A stretch of 64,000 nucleotides of DNA from Dromaius novaehollandiae (Eukaryota; Chordata; Aves; Casuariiformes; Dromaiidae): assembly GCF_036370855.1 (NCBI RefSeq), contig NC_088103.1, positions 37,303,904 to 37,367,903 on the forward strand, read 5' to 3'. Positions 24,272-37,670 of the stretch are shown piece by piece (positions within the stretch are counted from its first letter, which is position 1; every line of letters begins with the position of its first letter). The notes beneath the pieces were generated by a model. The model had not been told where the DNA came from. It did not search any database and saw nothing but the letters and a program-made list of their open reading frames with translations. Made by a program: the position numbers and the translations under genes.

Positions 24272-27200
24272 GTAAGTTCTGTTGCATTTTAGAGGTTTTG
24301 ATTTCAATGTGTAAAGTTTGAGCCTGTGTTTCTCTCTTAGCAACTTAATGTGTTGTGTATTCAAGCATGAGTATCATGTTCTAGTGCACAGGGCAGAACA
24401 GCTCAGCAGCATCCACAGATCAGAACTGGCCTGCAGGATACAAATAACTTGCTTCCTTTTTCTGAAGGAGAGGTGGCAGGGCTACTTGGGCAACAAATAC
24501 TTCACAAGCACTGAACTTTCCTCGGATACCTCTTTGTAGCCTCATCCAGGTTGCTGTGTGTAGTAGTACCGTGGTCAAAGGACAGAAGAGCCAGGGCATC
24601 TAGCAACTTCCTGCAGAATTATGGTGTGATTGTAAGTATAGGAGAGGAACTGGACCCACAAAATCATCTCATTAAGATATCACAGTCTTCTGGGGAGAGA
24701 TTAAGAGCTCTTGAATTGCAAGTTTATTAATAAATGCTAGGAAGTAGGAAAGTGACATGATTATATACTGTGAAAAAAAATTAAGTATACTGAATACAAC
24801 CTGCAGTAATGAGCCTGGTGATGGTAGGGATCTTCTGGCCTGGATTTAGTGGTAACATTGTTTGCTCTGTAAAATAAACTAGAGGTTGTTCATGAGAGAA
24901 GGGAGCAGTGAAAGAATGTCATTTGCACAGGTCCGATATGAGGAATCATATGAGGAGTTATAGAGGACAACACAAAAACTGTCAAATAATAGAGATGTGA
25001 TGGAAAACTCTTTCTCCCACTTACACTTCCAACCGTCAGTCTCTGCTACCACAGGTAAAATTTAGCCTTGACAAGCAAGAATGTTTAGTTTAAAATTTCT
25101 TTGTACACATTATGTCTGAATTTGATCCTCATAGGATATTGATTTAATATAAGCTGATTTTATGTATAGACCTTTTTTTTATTTAAAGCATATGTTTATA
25201 GCATTTAATTATACTTTAACGCTAACAATTGTCAGAGCAGTTATGTTACTCATTGTCTTTGTAAGAATGACAGCAGCTTTTGGTTTGGTAGGAATTTATG
25301 TGATACAGATGGGTGATACTCAGCTCTCTGGACTGTAGCCACTTCTCCACCTTCTGTTTGAAGAATTATTATCAGAGAACAGAAGAAGGGGAGAAAGGAG
25401 GAATCATCGGGTAGAGAAGTTGCACCGAATTGAACAAGCTCATGTCCAAGGATTGGGGGAGCTGGAGGCTGGCAGGTAGGGGAAGGTTTCATGGACCACA
25501 TGCCAATCCTTCAGTCCCTTGGAGGAATAAAAGACTTGATATGGTTTGGCTGTTTCTTGTCTTGCAGCAAAGAGGGACCAGGAAAGGTCTGGGGCAGGGT
25601 GGGGGGACTCAGCAGTGTCACCTTGCACCTCGCTGCTGAGGAGGTGGCCTTGGCCCTCTCCTGGGGCAGGGAATGCCCTGAGGAAAGACACGCGCCATGC
25701 CTGGCCTCTTGTCTTTGCACTCCCACCCAGCACCGCAGGTCTTCTCTGCCTCTGTAGTCCCGCCTGCCTGTCTTCCACCGCGCTCTGTTGGTTACACCTG
25801 TAGGTTGTCACATCTGCAGTTCCTTGCAGCTTGCACCGAGCACTCCTGCCAGCACTCCTGCCCTCGCTTTGGGGAGGTGCTCGTGGTTGCTGCTACCCTC
25901 TACCTGTGCTCCTGCTCCCTTTTCTGGCGCTGTTCTCCTAGGAAGTGGCATTCCTTGTCTTTTCTTCCTTTCCCACTGTTTTGAGAATGGTTCAGCAAAA
26001 AAGCAACAGATAGGTAGGAAGTAGATGTGATAACTGGTATATCGACTTCCTTGTCAAACTTGTTAAAATTCTTTTTTTCCAGAGGTTTGTGAATCTCTCC
26101 CATCCTTTCAGTTTTTTCTTTTCCTTCTGTTCCCGAGCTCTTTTCTCCCTTCCTCGGATATTCTCCTTATATCCTCATGGTGCTCTTACATAACTGTAGT
26201 GCCCTCAGTTTGAACATACTGTTCTGGAGAATATTGTACTGAAAACTGTTCAGTCCTCCGAGTAGGTTTGTGAGCCTGCATACTGTTTCTGAATGCTCTC
26301 TGCATATATTGCGTATTTTTTTGGATTACACTTATTCTGAGAATGGCTAATTCTCTTTTAATCTGGTTTACTTCCACTCCGTTACTACCAGCATGAGCAC
26401 CCCTCAGGCGGCTGAACTACTCCTCTCCGTCCGCCCCACGGCACATCAAAGCAGAGGTCCGCCAGCAGGGCGCCGTGCGGGGAGCTGGGCCGCGGGTGCG
26501 GAGGGCTTGGAGTGGCGCCCGCCTCCGCGCCGTGCGGCGGGGAGGGATGTGGGCGCTGCGGTAGCGGTGAATCATGTTCTCTGCTCGCTCAGTCCCCCTA
26601 GTCCGTTTCTTTAATACGGGCAGATACTGCGTGATACGAGTGCCTGGAGACAAGTGCCTCTGATGAGGCGCTATCTTGTGTTGCACTGAGCCGAGAAAAT
26701 GTGTTGCGCTGGGATGTGTTTTGTACCGTTCGCTAGTCTCTCAGACCCAAATACATCTGCTCTTTGAATGGATGTCAGTCAATCTTGCGTCCTCTGCTTT
26801 TGACTTAATTACTGTTGAAAATGTGCTGAGCTAGTGTAAAGGTTGCATTTTTCTTTGTTAGTCACTTGTTTTATTATAACTTTTAAGTGCTCGTGAACAG
26901 ATCAGATGATTCTTTGCTGAATTACTTAAGCATTTACAAATGACATCTGTTTTTTGTCTAATATGAAGGGCAGCAAGGTGCAAGAATATGTTATTCATTA
27001 CAAATATGCACACAGTAAAATTTTCCTGTTCTTATTTTGCCAAAGTAGTGGTATGAACTTCCATATTGCATTGAGCTATCCTTTATCTATCAGTCTCTCA
27101 GATTTCCAGTATCTTATTTAAGTTATGAGAAAGTGATGAGGTAAAAAGCTTATTATTGTGTGACAGTTGTAGAGTATTGTTCAATTAAGTTTGTGCCTGA

Positions 27201-29420
27201 ATTTTTTTCCATGACCTTTTTCTCGATAAAAGAGCTAAGATTTTTTCAGTCTTATGTTGTTGCTACTGTGTTCTCTTACAATACGCAAACCTTTCAAGCA
27301 TGCTAAAGAGTGTATCATGCAGTTGGTTTTTGGCAAGCAGAAATCATATGTTTTTCACTATTTCTAGTAAAAATGTCACTGAAGACATTTGTTTCAAAAA
27401 AAAAAAAAAGCCTCATTTGAACAGATTTTGAAGAATCTGTTTGGAAAGGATCATAGTCTTTTTTTTTTTTTTCTCTTTTGAAAGAAAACATCTTGTTCCT
27501 GTGAAGATACCCAATTTATCAGGCATTTTCCAAAATTGTTATTGTATGTGAAATAATCTTTTAATCAGGCTCCTAGTGATGAGCAGAAGAGTGTTCACAC
27601 TGCTGTTAACCTGTTAATTTGCAGTCATTTTTTACTTCAAAGTGTGTTGGTGCTCATTGCTGTATTTCAAGTAGCTCTTTTTGTGTACCTGTAGGATCAG
27701 CAACACAAAAAATAACCTAAGAATATACATCTTGCAAAACTTTTTTTCTTTTTTTTTATTTTTCGTATTTAGGAAGACTAGTAGTTTAGGCTAAAAATTT
27801 GACCTCTCTTAGGCTTCTGTAAACTTTTAGCTAACATTTGAAAGGAGTGCTCCATGAGACTATTTTCTTTTAACAAGCTAATGTAGAAATGCAAAGATGC
27901 ATAAAGCAAATATAAGATGAGCCAAGATTTCCTCCTTTCACTGAGTGATGCTAAGTTAATTTGCATTTAATCAGTAAAATCACGTCTGCGTGTTGCTTTG
28001 ACGGAGTGGCTGGTGTGCAGGAAGTTCAAATTCTCGCTTGTTTGTTTCCTTATCCCCTAAATTACATCTTGTTCTGTTTTTGAAAATGCTTGTGGGAATG
28101 GAGTCCGTATTTAGTATTCCCCCCTCTAAGACAGTCAGCGTCAGCTTTAGCCATATGAATGTCCATCTCTGTCTTTTTTTAAAAAAAAAAAACCATCACG
28201 GCTGGTCTCGCGTCGTACTGCAGCTAGTTAGCCTGGGGTGATGTTTGTCTAAAGAGGCGAAGGTTTCAGACTGGGCCTTAAAATGTTGCGTGGTTAAGGC
28301 TCCTCTGCAGCAGGAATGAGCGTGAGGAGTGTTGATTGCAGGTCTGGGCTTCACATGGTTCTCCATGGAAAGGTGAACAGAGTTCTCTTTCTCTTCTGTG
28401 TTTATTTTGATTTTTATCCTCTGTACTGGGAAAGAAATCTGTGTGATCCTCGCTGGAGTCCCTAAGAGCGTGAGTGAACTTGCAGGAAATTCAGATGTTG
28501 TCATTCTTGTTTTTTAAGTGATAAAGCATTAAACATTGATTGGAAAAGAACATGTCAAAACTGAATAAGCTGAAGATACTGTATCTAAGGAGTTACAAAA
28601 ATTAAGTTTGTCATATTAGACAAAATTAGACAAGCTCGAATAGGATTGCCTCTAGTGCTTTGTGACCCACACTTTTCAGAATGTGTCTTTAATAAATCTT
28701 TAATTACTTCATATTTATGTCTTCTCTCTGGGACCTCCACTTCATTTAGTGTGCAGAAGGAATGGTGCTTGTTGAGTGCATGCTGTCTCCATGTTTTTAT
28801 GTCTGTGATATTATTTGGACTTCTTACCAGCTCTCTCTGGTCCGCCACCTGTGCCCTCAGCCTCCTGTTCCCGTTCTTTTTTCAGCTCCTCCCCACTTCT
28901 TCCTTCCCGCTGTTTCCCAGCTTCTTGTGCTCCAGGCAGGCTGCTGGCTCTTCTCCTCTGCTTGGCCATAGTGGCCCCATGGAGAGGGTGGAGGAGTGTA
29001 GGAGAAAGTTTCTCAGCCGGGTAGGAAAGGCCTGTGCAGCCGCTGCGTTTGACTCGCTCTGTGGGAATACCTTATATCAAAAGAAGTTGGCGTGTAGGAG
29101 TTGAGGAGGTGAAACAGGCTCAGGGTTTATGAAATATTCAGTTCTGAGTCGCCAGACTCAGAATTCTTTGCTCAGCACCTATAAATTACAGGGTTTTTCT
29201 AGAGGTTTTTGGAGTGGCCAGAGTGAGTATCTGGTGAAATTCACCAGGACACCAGAACAGCTTCTTGATAGACCTCAGGTCCCTAATCCGAAACAAAACT
29301 ATGCCATAGCTTTTTATGAAATCAGTGTAAGACTTACCTTCAACAAGAACAAAGCAGCATACTTCTACCGGCTCTGTCTTAAGAACAGCCGAGCCTTTTA
29401 AATTCAGTTCTTATCCTTCC

Positions 29421-29456
<36 letters not shown>
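29421..29456. repeat. (TGTC)9 microsatellite
   Basis: Nine perfect TGTC units are followed by TCCCCT and then eleven C (29463-29473). On the + strand this makes an uninterrupted pyrimidine-rich tract directly in front of a CAG acceptor. Confidence 0.95.
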
Positions 29457-29457
<1 letters not shown>

Positions 29458-29479
29458 CCCCTCCCCCCCCCCCTTGCAG

Positions 29480-29505
29480 CCCCAAGGGTGGGCACGCAGC
29501 TGCAG
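29480..29505 (+). other. Candidate 26-nt micro-exon in SHOC2 intron 1
   Basis: The (TGTC)9-C11 tract ends in TTGCAG (AG at 29478-29479), an excellent 3' splice site. After 26 bases comes CAG|GTAAGTAT at 29503-29513, which is complementary to the U1 snRNA 5' end at all 11 positions. Chance occurrence of such a donor in 27 kb is low, and its pairing with a strong acceptor 26 bp upstream is striking. The exon would be non-coding 5'UTR sequence without an ATG. No transcript evidence is available here. Confidence 0.4.
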
Positions 29506-32500
29506 GTAAGTATCAGACTATAAGAAGTGGAGTCTGAAAAAGTTCAACATGATTGAAGAAGCTTTTACCACAGATAGCACTGGTTAAGTATAGCTATGTA
29601 CAGTACCACCTGAGTCACCTGTAATACGAATCTGTTTGCTTAAATACTATTTCACTGCTTTATGTCATTATGTTTAAATCTGTTTTGCTCTTGGGAGAAA
29701 ACATTTGAAAGCTTTGAAAAAGGCTTGGGAGCAGTTTCATTGTGCATCACCTTATCATGGTGTATAATGAGCCCGCATTTCTATGGTGCTGTTAATTTAC
29801 AAAGTTCCCAAAGGCATTTCTAAATTGCGTTTGTTTCTCAAGGTATCATAAGTATGTTTTCCCGCAGCACTGCAGGACAGCCGGCTTTTCAGTGGAGCAT
29901 GGAAGCAGTTTAACAGCGCGCAGCAACGTAGCCCAAGCGGGTGAGGAGAGGAGGTGAATAATACAATATCCAGTTGAAGCTGCAGGGAGAATTTGGGTAG
30001 GCAGAATGCAGTCGACCTTAGAAATATATGTAACAGTTAATGATTAGTTTGGCTGGAGTGGACAAATGTATTGCAGGAAAATATTTCTCTTTGGCAAGTT
30101 GTAGTTAGCATACTTGCATCTGAATAAGGGTGCCCATAAGGCAGGGTGGTCCATCCCATCATGTTTCAGAAAATGTTTGCTGGACAAAAAGAGACGAGTG
30201 TGTTATAATTTACGTTTGATTATCTGAAACATGACAGTTTCTTTGTGCTCTTGCTCTATGCATGTACTAACTTGGCCTGAATCAGTTTGATTTGAGCGGG
30301 TATAATATATTTATCTGAAATGATCAGATTACAAAAATAAACAAAAAACCCTCCATCCAAAGAATTAGGCAGTAATGGGGGCAAATGTGTGTATCTTCTT
30401 TTTAAATTAAATTTTATTTAGAATATTCTGAATTTGCTAAGTTTTGGTTTCCTGTAGCCCTTACTATTTAGGCATATAATGTAAATGCATGAAAAGTATG
30501 ACATCCTGAAGAAAACAGCCCTAGCTGATCATTGTGCTGTTTTCAAATGCTTTTTTTTTTTTTTAATTTAATTGTAATGAAGCTAAAATGTACATTTCAG
30601 TTGGGGAAAATGTGAATATGATTATGGTTATGTTTTCTCTGTGAAGAATGCTAATCTTTTCTAGGAGAGGTTTGTTTTCTCAAAGAGGTTAGATGCAGAA
30701 TGTGTTAATGATTACTAAAAGAAAATAGATTTATAATTGGAAACTTCTAAATGAGGATGCATTTTTTGTGGGCTTTATCAGCCATGTATATGTCTTCCAA
30801 ACATACCTGTACTGGTTGGAAAATAAATCTTACTGTGTACGTCCTCTTCTATATGTTAATCATTTAAACTAGCTGCTCAGTGAAATGACTAAATCAAAGC
30901 TTTTGTCTTCCAAGGTGAAGATCAAGAACTACAAATAATCTTAGCTAGAAAAAAACTTAACAGGAGCAGAATATTGTGCACTGACAAGCTGCTGTATATT
31001 GTGGCATTAGGGCCTTTACATCATATATTCTAGCAAATACACCTTCTTCTTTTCTTGTTGTCCAGAATTCTGTTAGAAGACGTTTTAAGTTGATTTTCAG
31101 ATAGGCTGTTTTTTTAGCAGAGTAACCCTCTGCAAAGGGATCTTGTGACTTACGCAGTCATTAATTATGGTCTGAAAATGCAAGGGACTGAACGTCATCC
31201 AGCACTGAACTTTGTGAAATGGGTCAAAATTATTCAATAAAAGCATTTTGAAGATGACAAGTGGGCTTAGTGGGCCAAATTTAGAGACAAAGAAATAAGG
31301 AGAAATGCTACAATAGACAATATTCTTGGGGTTTTTTTGCTAGATAGTTTTGTGTTGCTGGTAGAAACTAGGATAGGATGCTACCTTAGATATTAATAGA
31401 GCAATGTTTTATTTAGCTGAATTGGGATTTAGCATGCGGTTAGTTCCTATTTCGGTAGGATCAACATAACAAGTAGTTAGTAAATATATTGCCCCGTTGT
31501 TGCTTTGTGTGTTTACTTTTTCTCCTACCCATCATTCTTTTCTCATCTCCTATTTGGTTGGTTTTGTTTTGATATGTTGTTTTTAATTGTTGAGAGGAAA
31601 TGATGAACAAAAAATATTTGATAATGGTTTAAAATCTTGCATTATCACCCCTACAGTGAGACCAATGATGTTTCTTATCAGGTTTGTGACAAAATGGGAG
31701 CGGTGGGTTTGCTGCCTTGTTTCAGGGAGTTGTTGGGGCGCCCGAGTGGTAGTTCTGGGTGCTGGGTGGGGGTAACAGTGAAGTTTCTTTTACTGCAGGA
31801 AGAAGTAAGCTTTTGCTGCAGCAAGGTGATCTTTGATCAAAGGAGGATAACAGGTAGATTGTACCGCTTGTTTTTGTGGAAGATAGTTTACTGCTGTAGA
31901 TGCAGAATTTGTTTATTAAGAAAAATGAGATAACATACAGGTAAAGGAGATGCTATTTTTTTCTTGTTTTTAAATGTATCTCAGTCCTAGTCTCCACTAA
32001 TGTAATTTGTACCTATTTTGTTCTTGGACTTTCCTAAACCAAGCTGTCTGTTTTGGGTAACGTATTTTTTAGACGTATCTAGTTATTAGGACCTGTACTA
32101 AGGCAGAGAAATTTGTCTAGCAAGTTAAGATTTTTGAATTTCATGTATTATGCAGGATTACATTGCCTGCTGGTACTACAAGTTACCATGGGAACAGAGA
32201 CTTGCAGACCGAAAGGTATGCTGAGGGACCACACGTGCAGGAACTACCTTTTTACATTTTAAAATAAGCTGCCTTGTGGAGTTAGCAGAATCCTGACTGC
32301 TTGCTCTTAGAGCCTGTTTCTGCAAAAACATGAAATGGCATTTTGTAATTTGGCCAACAAATAGTGTTCTTTTTCTATTGTAAAAAAGAAGGCCAGAATG
32401 CTTCATAAAATAGTATTGGAGCATGTATAAAACAAATCATGTCTGTATATATTTTTGTACTTCACGGTCAGTCAGGGTTATACTATGCTAGATGAGTTCA

Positions 32501-35500
32501 CGAGGGCACAAAAGATTACTTCTGCCCCCTAAGGACTTAAAGCACAGGTGATTTTCTATTTACTAGTGTGTAACCTTTTTGTCACGCCAGGTTTGGACTT
32601 TGGTTTGTGACATGGCATACAGTGCAATCGAGGACTTCCAGCGAGCAGCAAATCTGATGGCCAGTGAATGAAAAGACAAATTCTGAGGCTCAGTTATTCA
32701 CAACTGCGCATGCGTACCTGTGCACGGGCTGTGTAACAGAGTGGTTGTGCAGGGGTCTGGGATAAGATGTGCTGTGTGATATGCCTGATTTTTGAAGTAC
32801 AAAGTGATCAACCTGCAAACACCTCTTGAAATTGATCTGCTCATTTATAGTAATTTCAGCTTTAATTGCACATATGCTTCTAATTATGTATTCACAGTTA
32901 AGATTTTTCTACAGATTTAAGAAACTATGAGCAAAACATTTGCAAGCCTTAAAATGGTATATTTGTCAGTGCCCTTTTTCTAATGGTTGTCCAGTCCTTC
33001 CCTCTACCTCCAGGTTTTGCTTTGATGCAAGATTAGGTTGTGCTTGGCTGTTCTGCATCCTGGGTAGTAGCAGGAGGCCGGCAATAGTGTTGGCTGCAGT
33101 CCTTCAGCAGATGAAGATATCCGAAAGGGCTTAGTGCCTGTCACGGCTTGTGCCTGCTCGCTTCCCCGACTTCGCAGCCCCGGGCCGGCGTGCAGGGGGA
33201 GCGAGCCGCTGCCTCTGTGCGAGGGGACTGGGCGCGAGCGCGGCCACAGGCAGATGTGCTGACATCAGGCTGGACTGGTTGTCTGCCGAACTACCATCTG
33301 CTGGCCGTTCGCTTACGGGACTGAGATGAATTTAACAGTCTGTCTTCTCTACTGAACAAACCAACCGTTGCAGTTGGCACTGAAAACCATCGCAGTATTG
33401 TGCTGCTGCCATTGACAGTCCCATACCCTGAAATAAAGGATTTTTCTTTCCAAAGAAGAAAGAAAATGTGGCTAGCTGGCATATTTCAGGAGCACTGCAT
33501 TTATCAACATAGACGAGGCTACTTTTTGATCTCTGGCATTGTGATGGCTGGTTATTCTCATGCTGTCTCCATACCTTCTCAGTGAGGTTTTGTGTTTGGA
33601 GGAGTAATGCAACCACTTGGTGACTGATTCAGCAGTTTGTTGCCAGCTGGGCTGGTGGTGGCTGCAGCAGCAGAAGCTCAAATGCACTTCTGCAGATGGG
33701 AACTCTGTAGGTCAGATGTTTGAAGCTAGTAAATTGTGGGAGAGAATTTGCTTTGTTTGCAAGTGACTAGTTGACTTAAGCTTTTTGGGTTTTGAAATGA
33801 AAGTAGTGACAATCTTTTTTTTGCATATGTGGTATTGAGAATGGAAAGTCTTTGTAGCCACTTTGGCTAAGCTCAAAATCTCATCCATTGCGTATTGCTG
33901 TGTTTTAGTTTGTGGTGTAGCAGAATATTTTTGATATATCCCATGCTATTCCATGTAAATGGTGAATACTTTTAAGAAGGTGTTTTTTTGATCTGCTATT
34001 TGTTTGTGAACAGGGCTTGCTGAAATTACTAGAGAGCACTTGAACTCTGCCTTGTTGTTTAAAAGCCACTTATGTCTGACTAATTAGAATTTACTTGATC
34101 AGAATTGCCACCTCAAAACACTTTTTTCCCCCTATGTAGTGGAATCTTTGTTTGCTTACTCTGGAGTGTCAAATATAAGCTGATTTCTTATTGTTTCCTT
34201 TGACACGTGTAATATTCTGAATGATCCTCTTCTGTTATTTGAAGAATCCAAGCCATGGTGTGTGCCCCATTGGGTTAGGTTTGGTACAAAAGTAGAACAA
34301 AGAGAAAAATCATTCCTATTCCATGACACAAAATTACACACATAATGAAGTATTCTTCTTTTCTATGCTGGCTTATAGACTTGCTGCTACGTTATAGAAG
34401 AAGTCCTGTTTTCTTTGAGTTTAATGTATTAAATTTTATTGAAAATGGTGCCTTAAATTTTGAATATTCTGAGCATGCAATATATTTGGGTTTGAAAGTG
34501 TCTCTTTTGTCTAGTGAAGTGTACAACAGGAACCGGTGAATGTTAAAGGACAGGTGCAAAGGGAGCGTTTGTAGGATGATGCACCATGGTGATTTTTCCT
34601 TTTGCAGCAAGGACTGCTGTTGGTCATGTCTCATCAGCTGAGAAGGAGGGGGTATTTAAGCAGTGGGGGAACACTATTTCAATTAAAGACTTCTTCAGAC
34701 CCCTTGTCTGAACATACAGGACACTTCCATGTCACTGACAGTCACAAGACTAAGAAATTTCCAAGAGGTCTGTTGTGAATTTTGAGACAGAATTGTGCCT
34801 ATAAATACTTTGTTAAAAACAGATAACACTTTTTTTTTTAATTCATGTAAAACCATCTTTAAAAGATACTGACGGTGATTTTTGTTGTAAAATTACTTTA
34901 TCGCAGTGGGTAGGAGACGGTTAAGTCTTTCACAGCCTCCCTTGCATAGCAATTGGGTGAAACACTTTATCTCAGGACTCATATTGTATTAGATAATGAC
35001 CAGGAAACATGAGTATTTATATTACCAAGATGCAGGTGATTAGTTCAATATTACTCCTAGAATTGCAGACATTACTGTTCCTACTTTATCAAGTTTTTTA
35101 TAAAGTAATTACTACATAGATGTTTTGGGTTATATTGCTCAGAGTAAGAGAAATCTCTTCAATTATTCATGCATATTAAAATAGTGAACAAAAATATGCA
35201 AGATTGATGTGTTGTTCTTTTTCAAGCATCTGAAGAGGTGATACAGTTTAGTTTGAAATTGTTTGTTTCTAAAGTTTCCTCAGTTACAATTGACAGAAAC
35301 AAATAAATAAATCTGGGTTATACTCACCAACCATAAGAATAAGTGAGTGAAAATTCTGATGCTGGTTATTTATAGCTATTTTCCTTAAAAAAATACTCTG
35401 AACAGGAAAGAGATTTTTTCCTTAACTTTTCTAAGACTTTTATTTTCCTTTATACACTGCACCAAGCAAGAGTCTTATTCAGTTTTCCAAGTTCTCCAGC

Positions 35501-37592
35501 ACATAATAGTTAAATGTTTTTATGTCAATTAGTATTGACAGGAAGTCGGTTTGAGCAGCATTGGAAAATGGAAGTAGTTGGCAGAACTGGCTAATTTCAC
35601 TGAATTTCCTTTTGCTAAAAATAACTCTAAAAGAAGCTCTCCTTTTGAGATACAATGAGTGCTTGTTTGAGTAAAGTTTAGAATTGATGGTGACTCTTGT
35701 CCTTTAATCAAAAGGGCTTGAAAAATATGAATAACCTTTTGAAAAATATTCAGCTTCCTCTGTAGTATATGTAATTAAGCTCACGTCCTCCAAAGGTTTG
35801 CATACATGTATGGGAGTAACCCCGTTAGCCTGAATGATCTGCTGTGGAAATGGAAGTTCTCTAGAAATATGAGGTATGTTCTCATTTATCTTGTATATAA
35901 ATATGCTAAAATAATTTCAGACAGTTTGCAATGCCAAGTGCCAGGAAGAGCTGCGACTTGTCCCTCTCTTACCTGTTGTGGAAGTTGAAGTATGGCAGTG
36001 AGAGGACTGTGGGAGGAGAGGGGTTAGAGGGCTGTCCCCTGAGCCCTGGGTCCCCTGCCCGCACCCTGCTCTCTTTGGGACACCCCCAAAATAAAGCCGC
36101 CTGGGAAGGAGAGGTCCCAGGTGTGTCGGTGGTGACGGGGATGATCAGGCTGCTGGCGCTACGATACGGCAGAGGCGTTTGCTGCTTCGCAGAATAACTG
36201 GAGGAAAACCGGGTGCTGGCGCGGGGCGACGCGGGCTGTGCCGCCGGGAGTCGCGGCCCTGGGGCCCGCAGGGAGCAGAGGCCTCGGCCGGCTCCGCTTC
36301 CGCGCCAGACTGTGGGGCGGGGGCCGCAAGTGTGTTTAGCTGTTACCTTTTTGCCTTTCTGAACAGGGCGTATGTTTAGAGTAGCTGCTGCGCTGTGAGC
36401 TTAGCTCTAATTTCGGTGTGCTAGAAAACGGCAGCCGCCTGTTGCTTGCATGCGAGTTGACATGCTTCCTGACTGCCAGGAATTTTCTTTATGTGTTTCA
36501 GATGATGTTTTAACTCTTTTTCTTTCCTTCTTTCTTTCTTTCTTCTTTTTTTTTTCTATTTTATCCTTTTATATAGCCAAAAGTATGTTTTTATTCCTTC
36601 CTGGAATATAAATGTTAACCTGGCATATTGTAATGGCGGAGGGAAGCCCTCCCCCTTTTTAGGTACCGGTACCAGTAATTGCTAACTAAGACACTGAAAT
36701 GTGTGAAGATTATCCAAAACGTTTGCATTACTGAGCTCCTTTCGCTAGTACTAACCTCCAACTGTCTTTTCTTTCTGAGTCTCCTTCAAAACCAACATCT
36801 GCTGTAGTGCATATAAGAAATTAGCCAAATCTTTTCTGGTATGTCTTAAATTTGACTAAATTGAAAGCTCCTGAGAGCAGCAGCTCCTCTTTTTTTGCAC
36901 TTTAGGTATTGGATTTGTAACAGTAGCTGTTTGGCACTGCTGCATTACTACAGTTTTCCCTGTATTTATAGAGAGTGAGAAACTGCGTGTGTTGGTGCTC
37001 GGTTGTGTTTGTGACTCCTTCTGAACACAGTGAAAACGAGCTGGCAGCCTGTGGAGGTCCTTCCCCTTCTGTCAGGCGCTGTCCTCTCGCGTTTCTGCTC
37101 TTCGGAGTAATTACATTCCCTGCTGCTGGAGGTTTGCAAGTACTTAGATTTTACAGCACTGAAAACACGGTTTAAAATACAGCGCAGAGAGGTTGGTAAT
37201 CTCGAACAGCAGAGGTTGGTGGATGGTGTGAACGCTGGGTGAAAATCCAGAGCGTACAACAAGAAACCGGCCTGTGCTGCTTTGGGGGACTCTGCGCTGG
37301 AGAAGATTGCAAAGTTAAAAGCTGTTTATGCTGGGCTGCTGCTAGCAAACGGCGAGTGTCCTTTGCAGCCAAGTCCTTTCAAACATTGTACCTGGAGGCA
37401 GTGGGGTTATTTGATATTACGGGTTTTGTAGCACGCACTTTGCGATACCGTGCCAGTAATGAATCCAAGCAAAGGACTGGAAGTTACCTCCTGGGATTTT
37501 CCCTTTGGAGCTTTGTTACTGAACAGCTTGCAATGCAGCGGAGGTGAAGTGGCTTGCCTGTCTTACTCTATCCCTGAATAGATTTTTCTTAG

Positions 37593-37670
37593 GTTTGGTT
37601 TTTAAATGGGTGAATATACTGAGCGAAGTGTGCGCCTGTGTGCTTTTTGAGCATGAGTGCATACGTGAAG
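37593..37670 (+). other. Candidate 78-nt cryptic exon in intron 1
   Basis: An acceptor (gatttttcttag, AG at 37591-37592) and a strong donor (GAAG|GTAAGC at 37671) bracket 78 nt. The stretch contains upstream ATGs, so inclusion would burden the 5'UTR. This is weaker support than for the 29480 candidate. Confidence 0.2.

Noticed and set aside
24620..24632. Further acceptor-donor pair (CTGCAG, then ATT|GTAAGTAT 15 nt later)
   Set aside because: The acceptor tract is weak and a 15-nt exon is too short to define reliably.
25430..26024. Overlapping ORFs of 69-123 codons on both strands
   Set aside because: Locally GC-rich intronic sequence with mutually overlapping frames and no recognisable motif.
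28646..29104. 152-codon + strand ORF with hydrophobic stretches
   Set aside because: Translation of CT-rich sequence that gives apparent membrane-like Leu/Phe/Ser runs; another open frame overlaps it and no family is recognised.
36662..36673. 12-bp palindrome GGTACCGGTACC
   Set aside because: Short palindrome with no partner sites; expected occasionally by chance.
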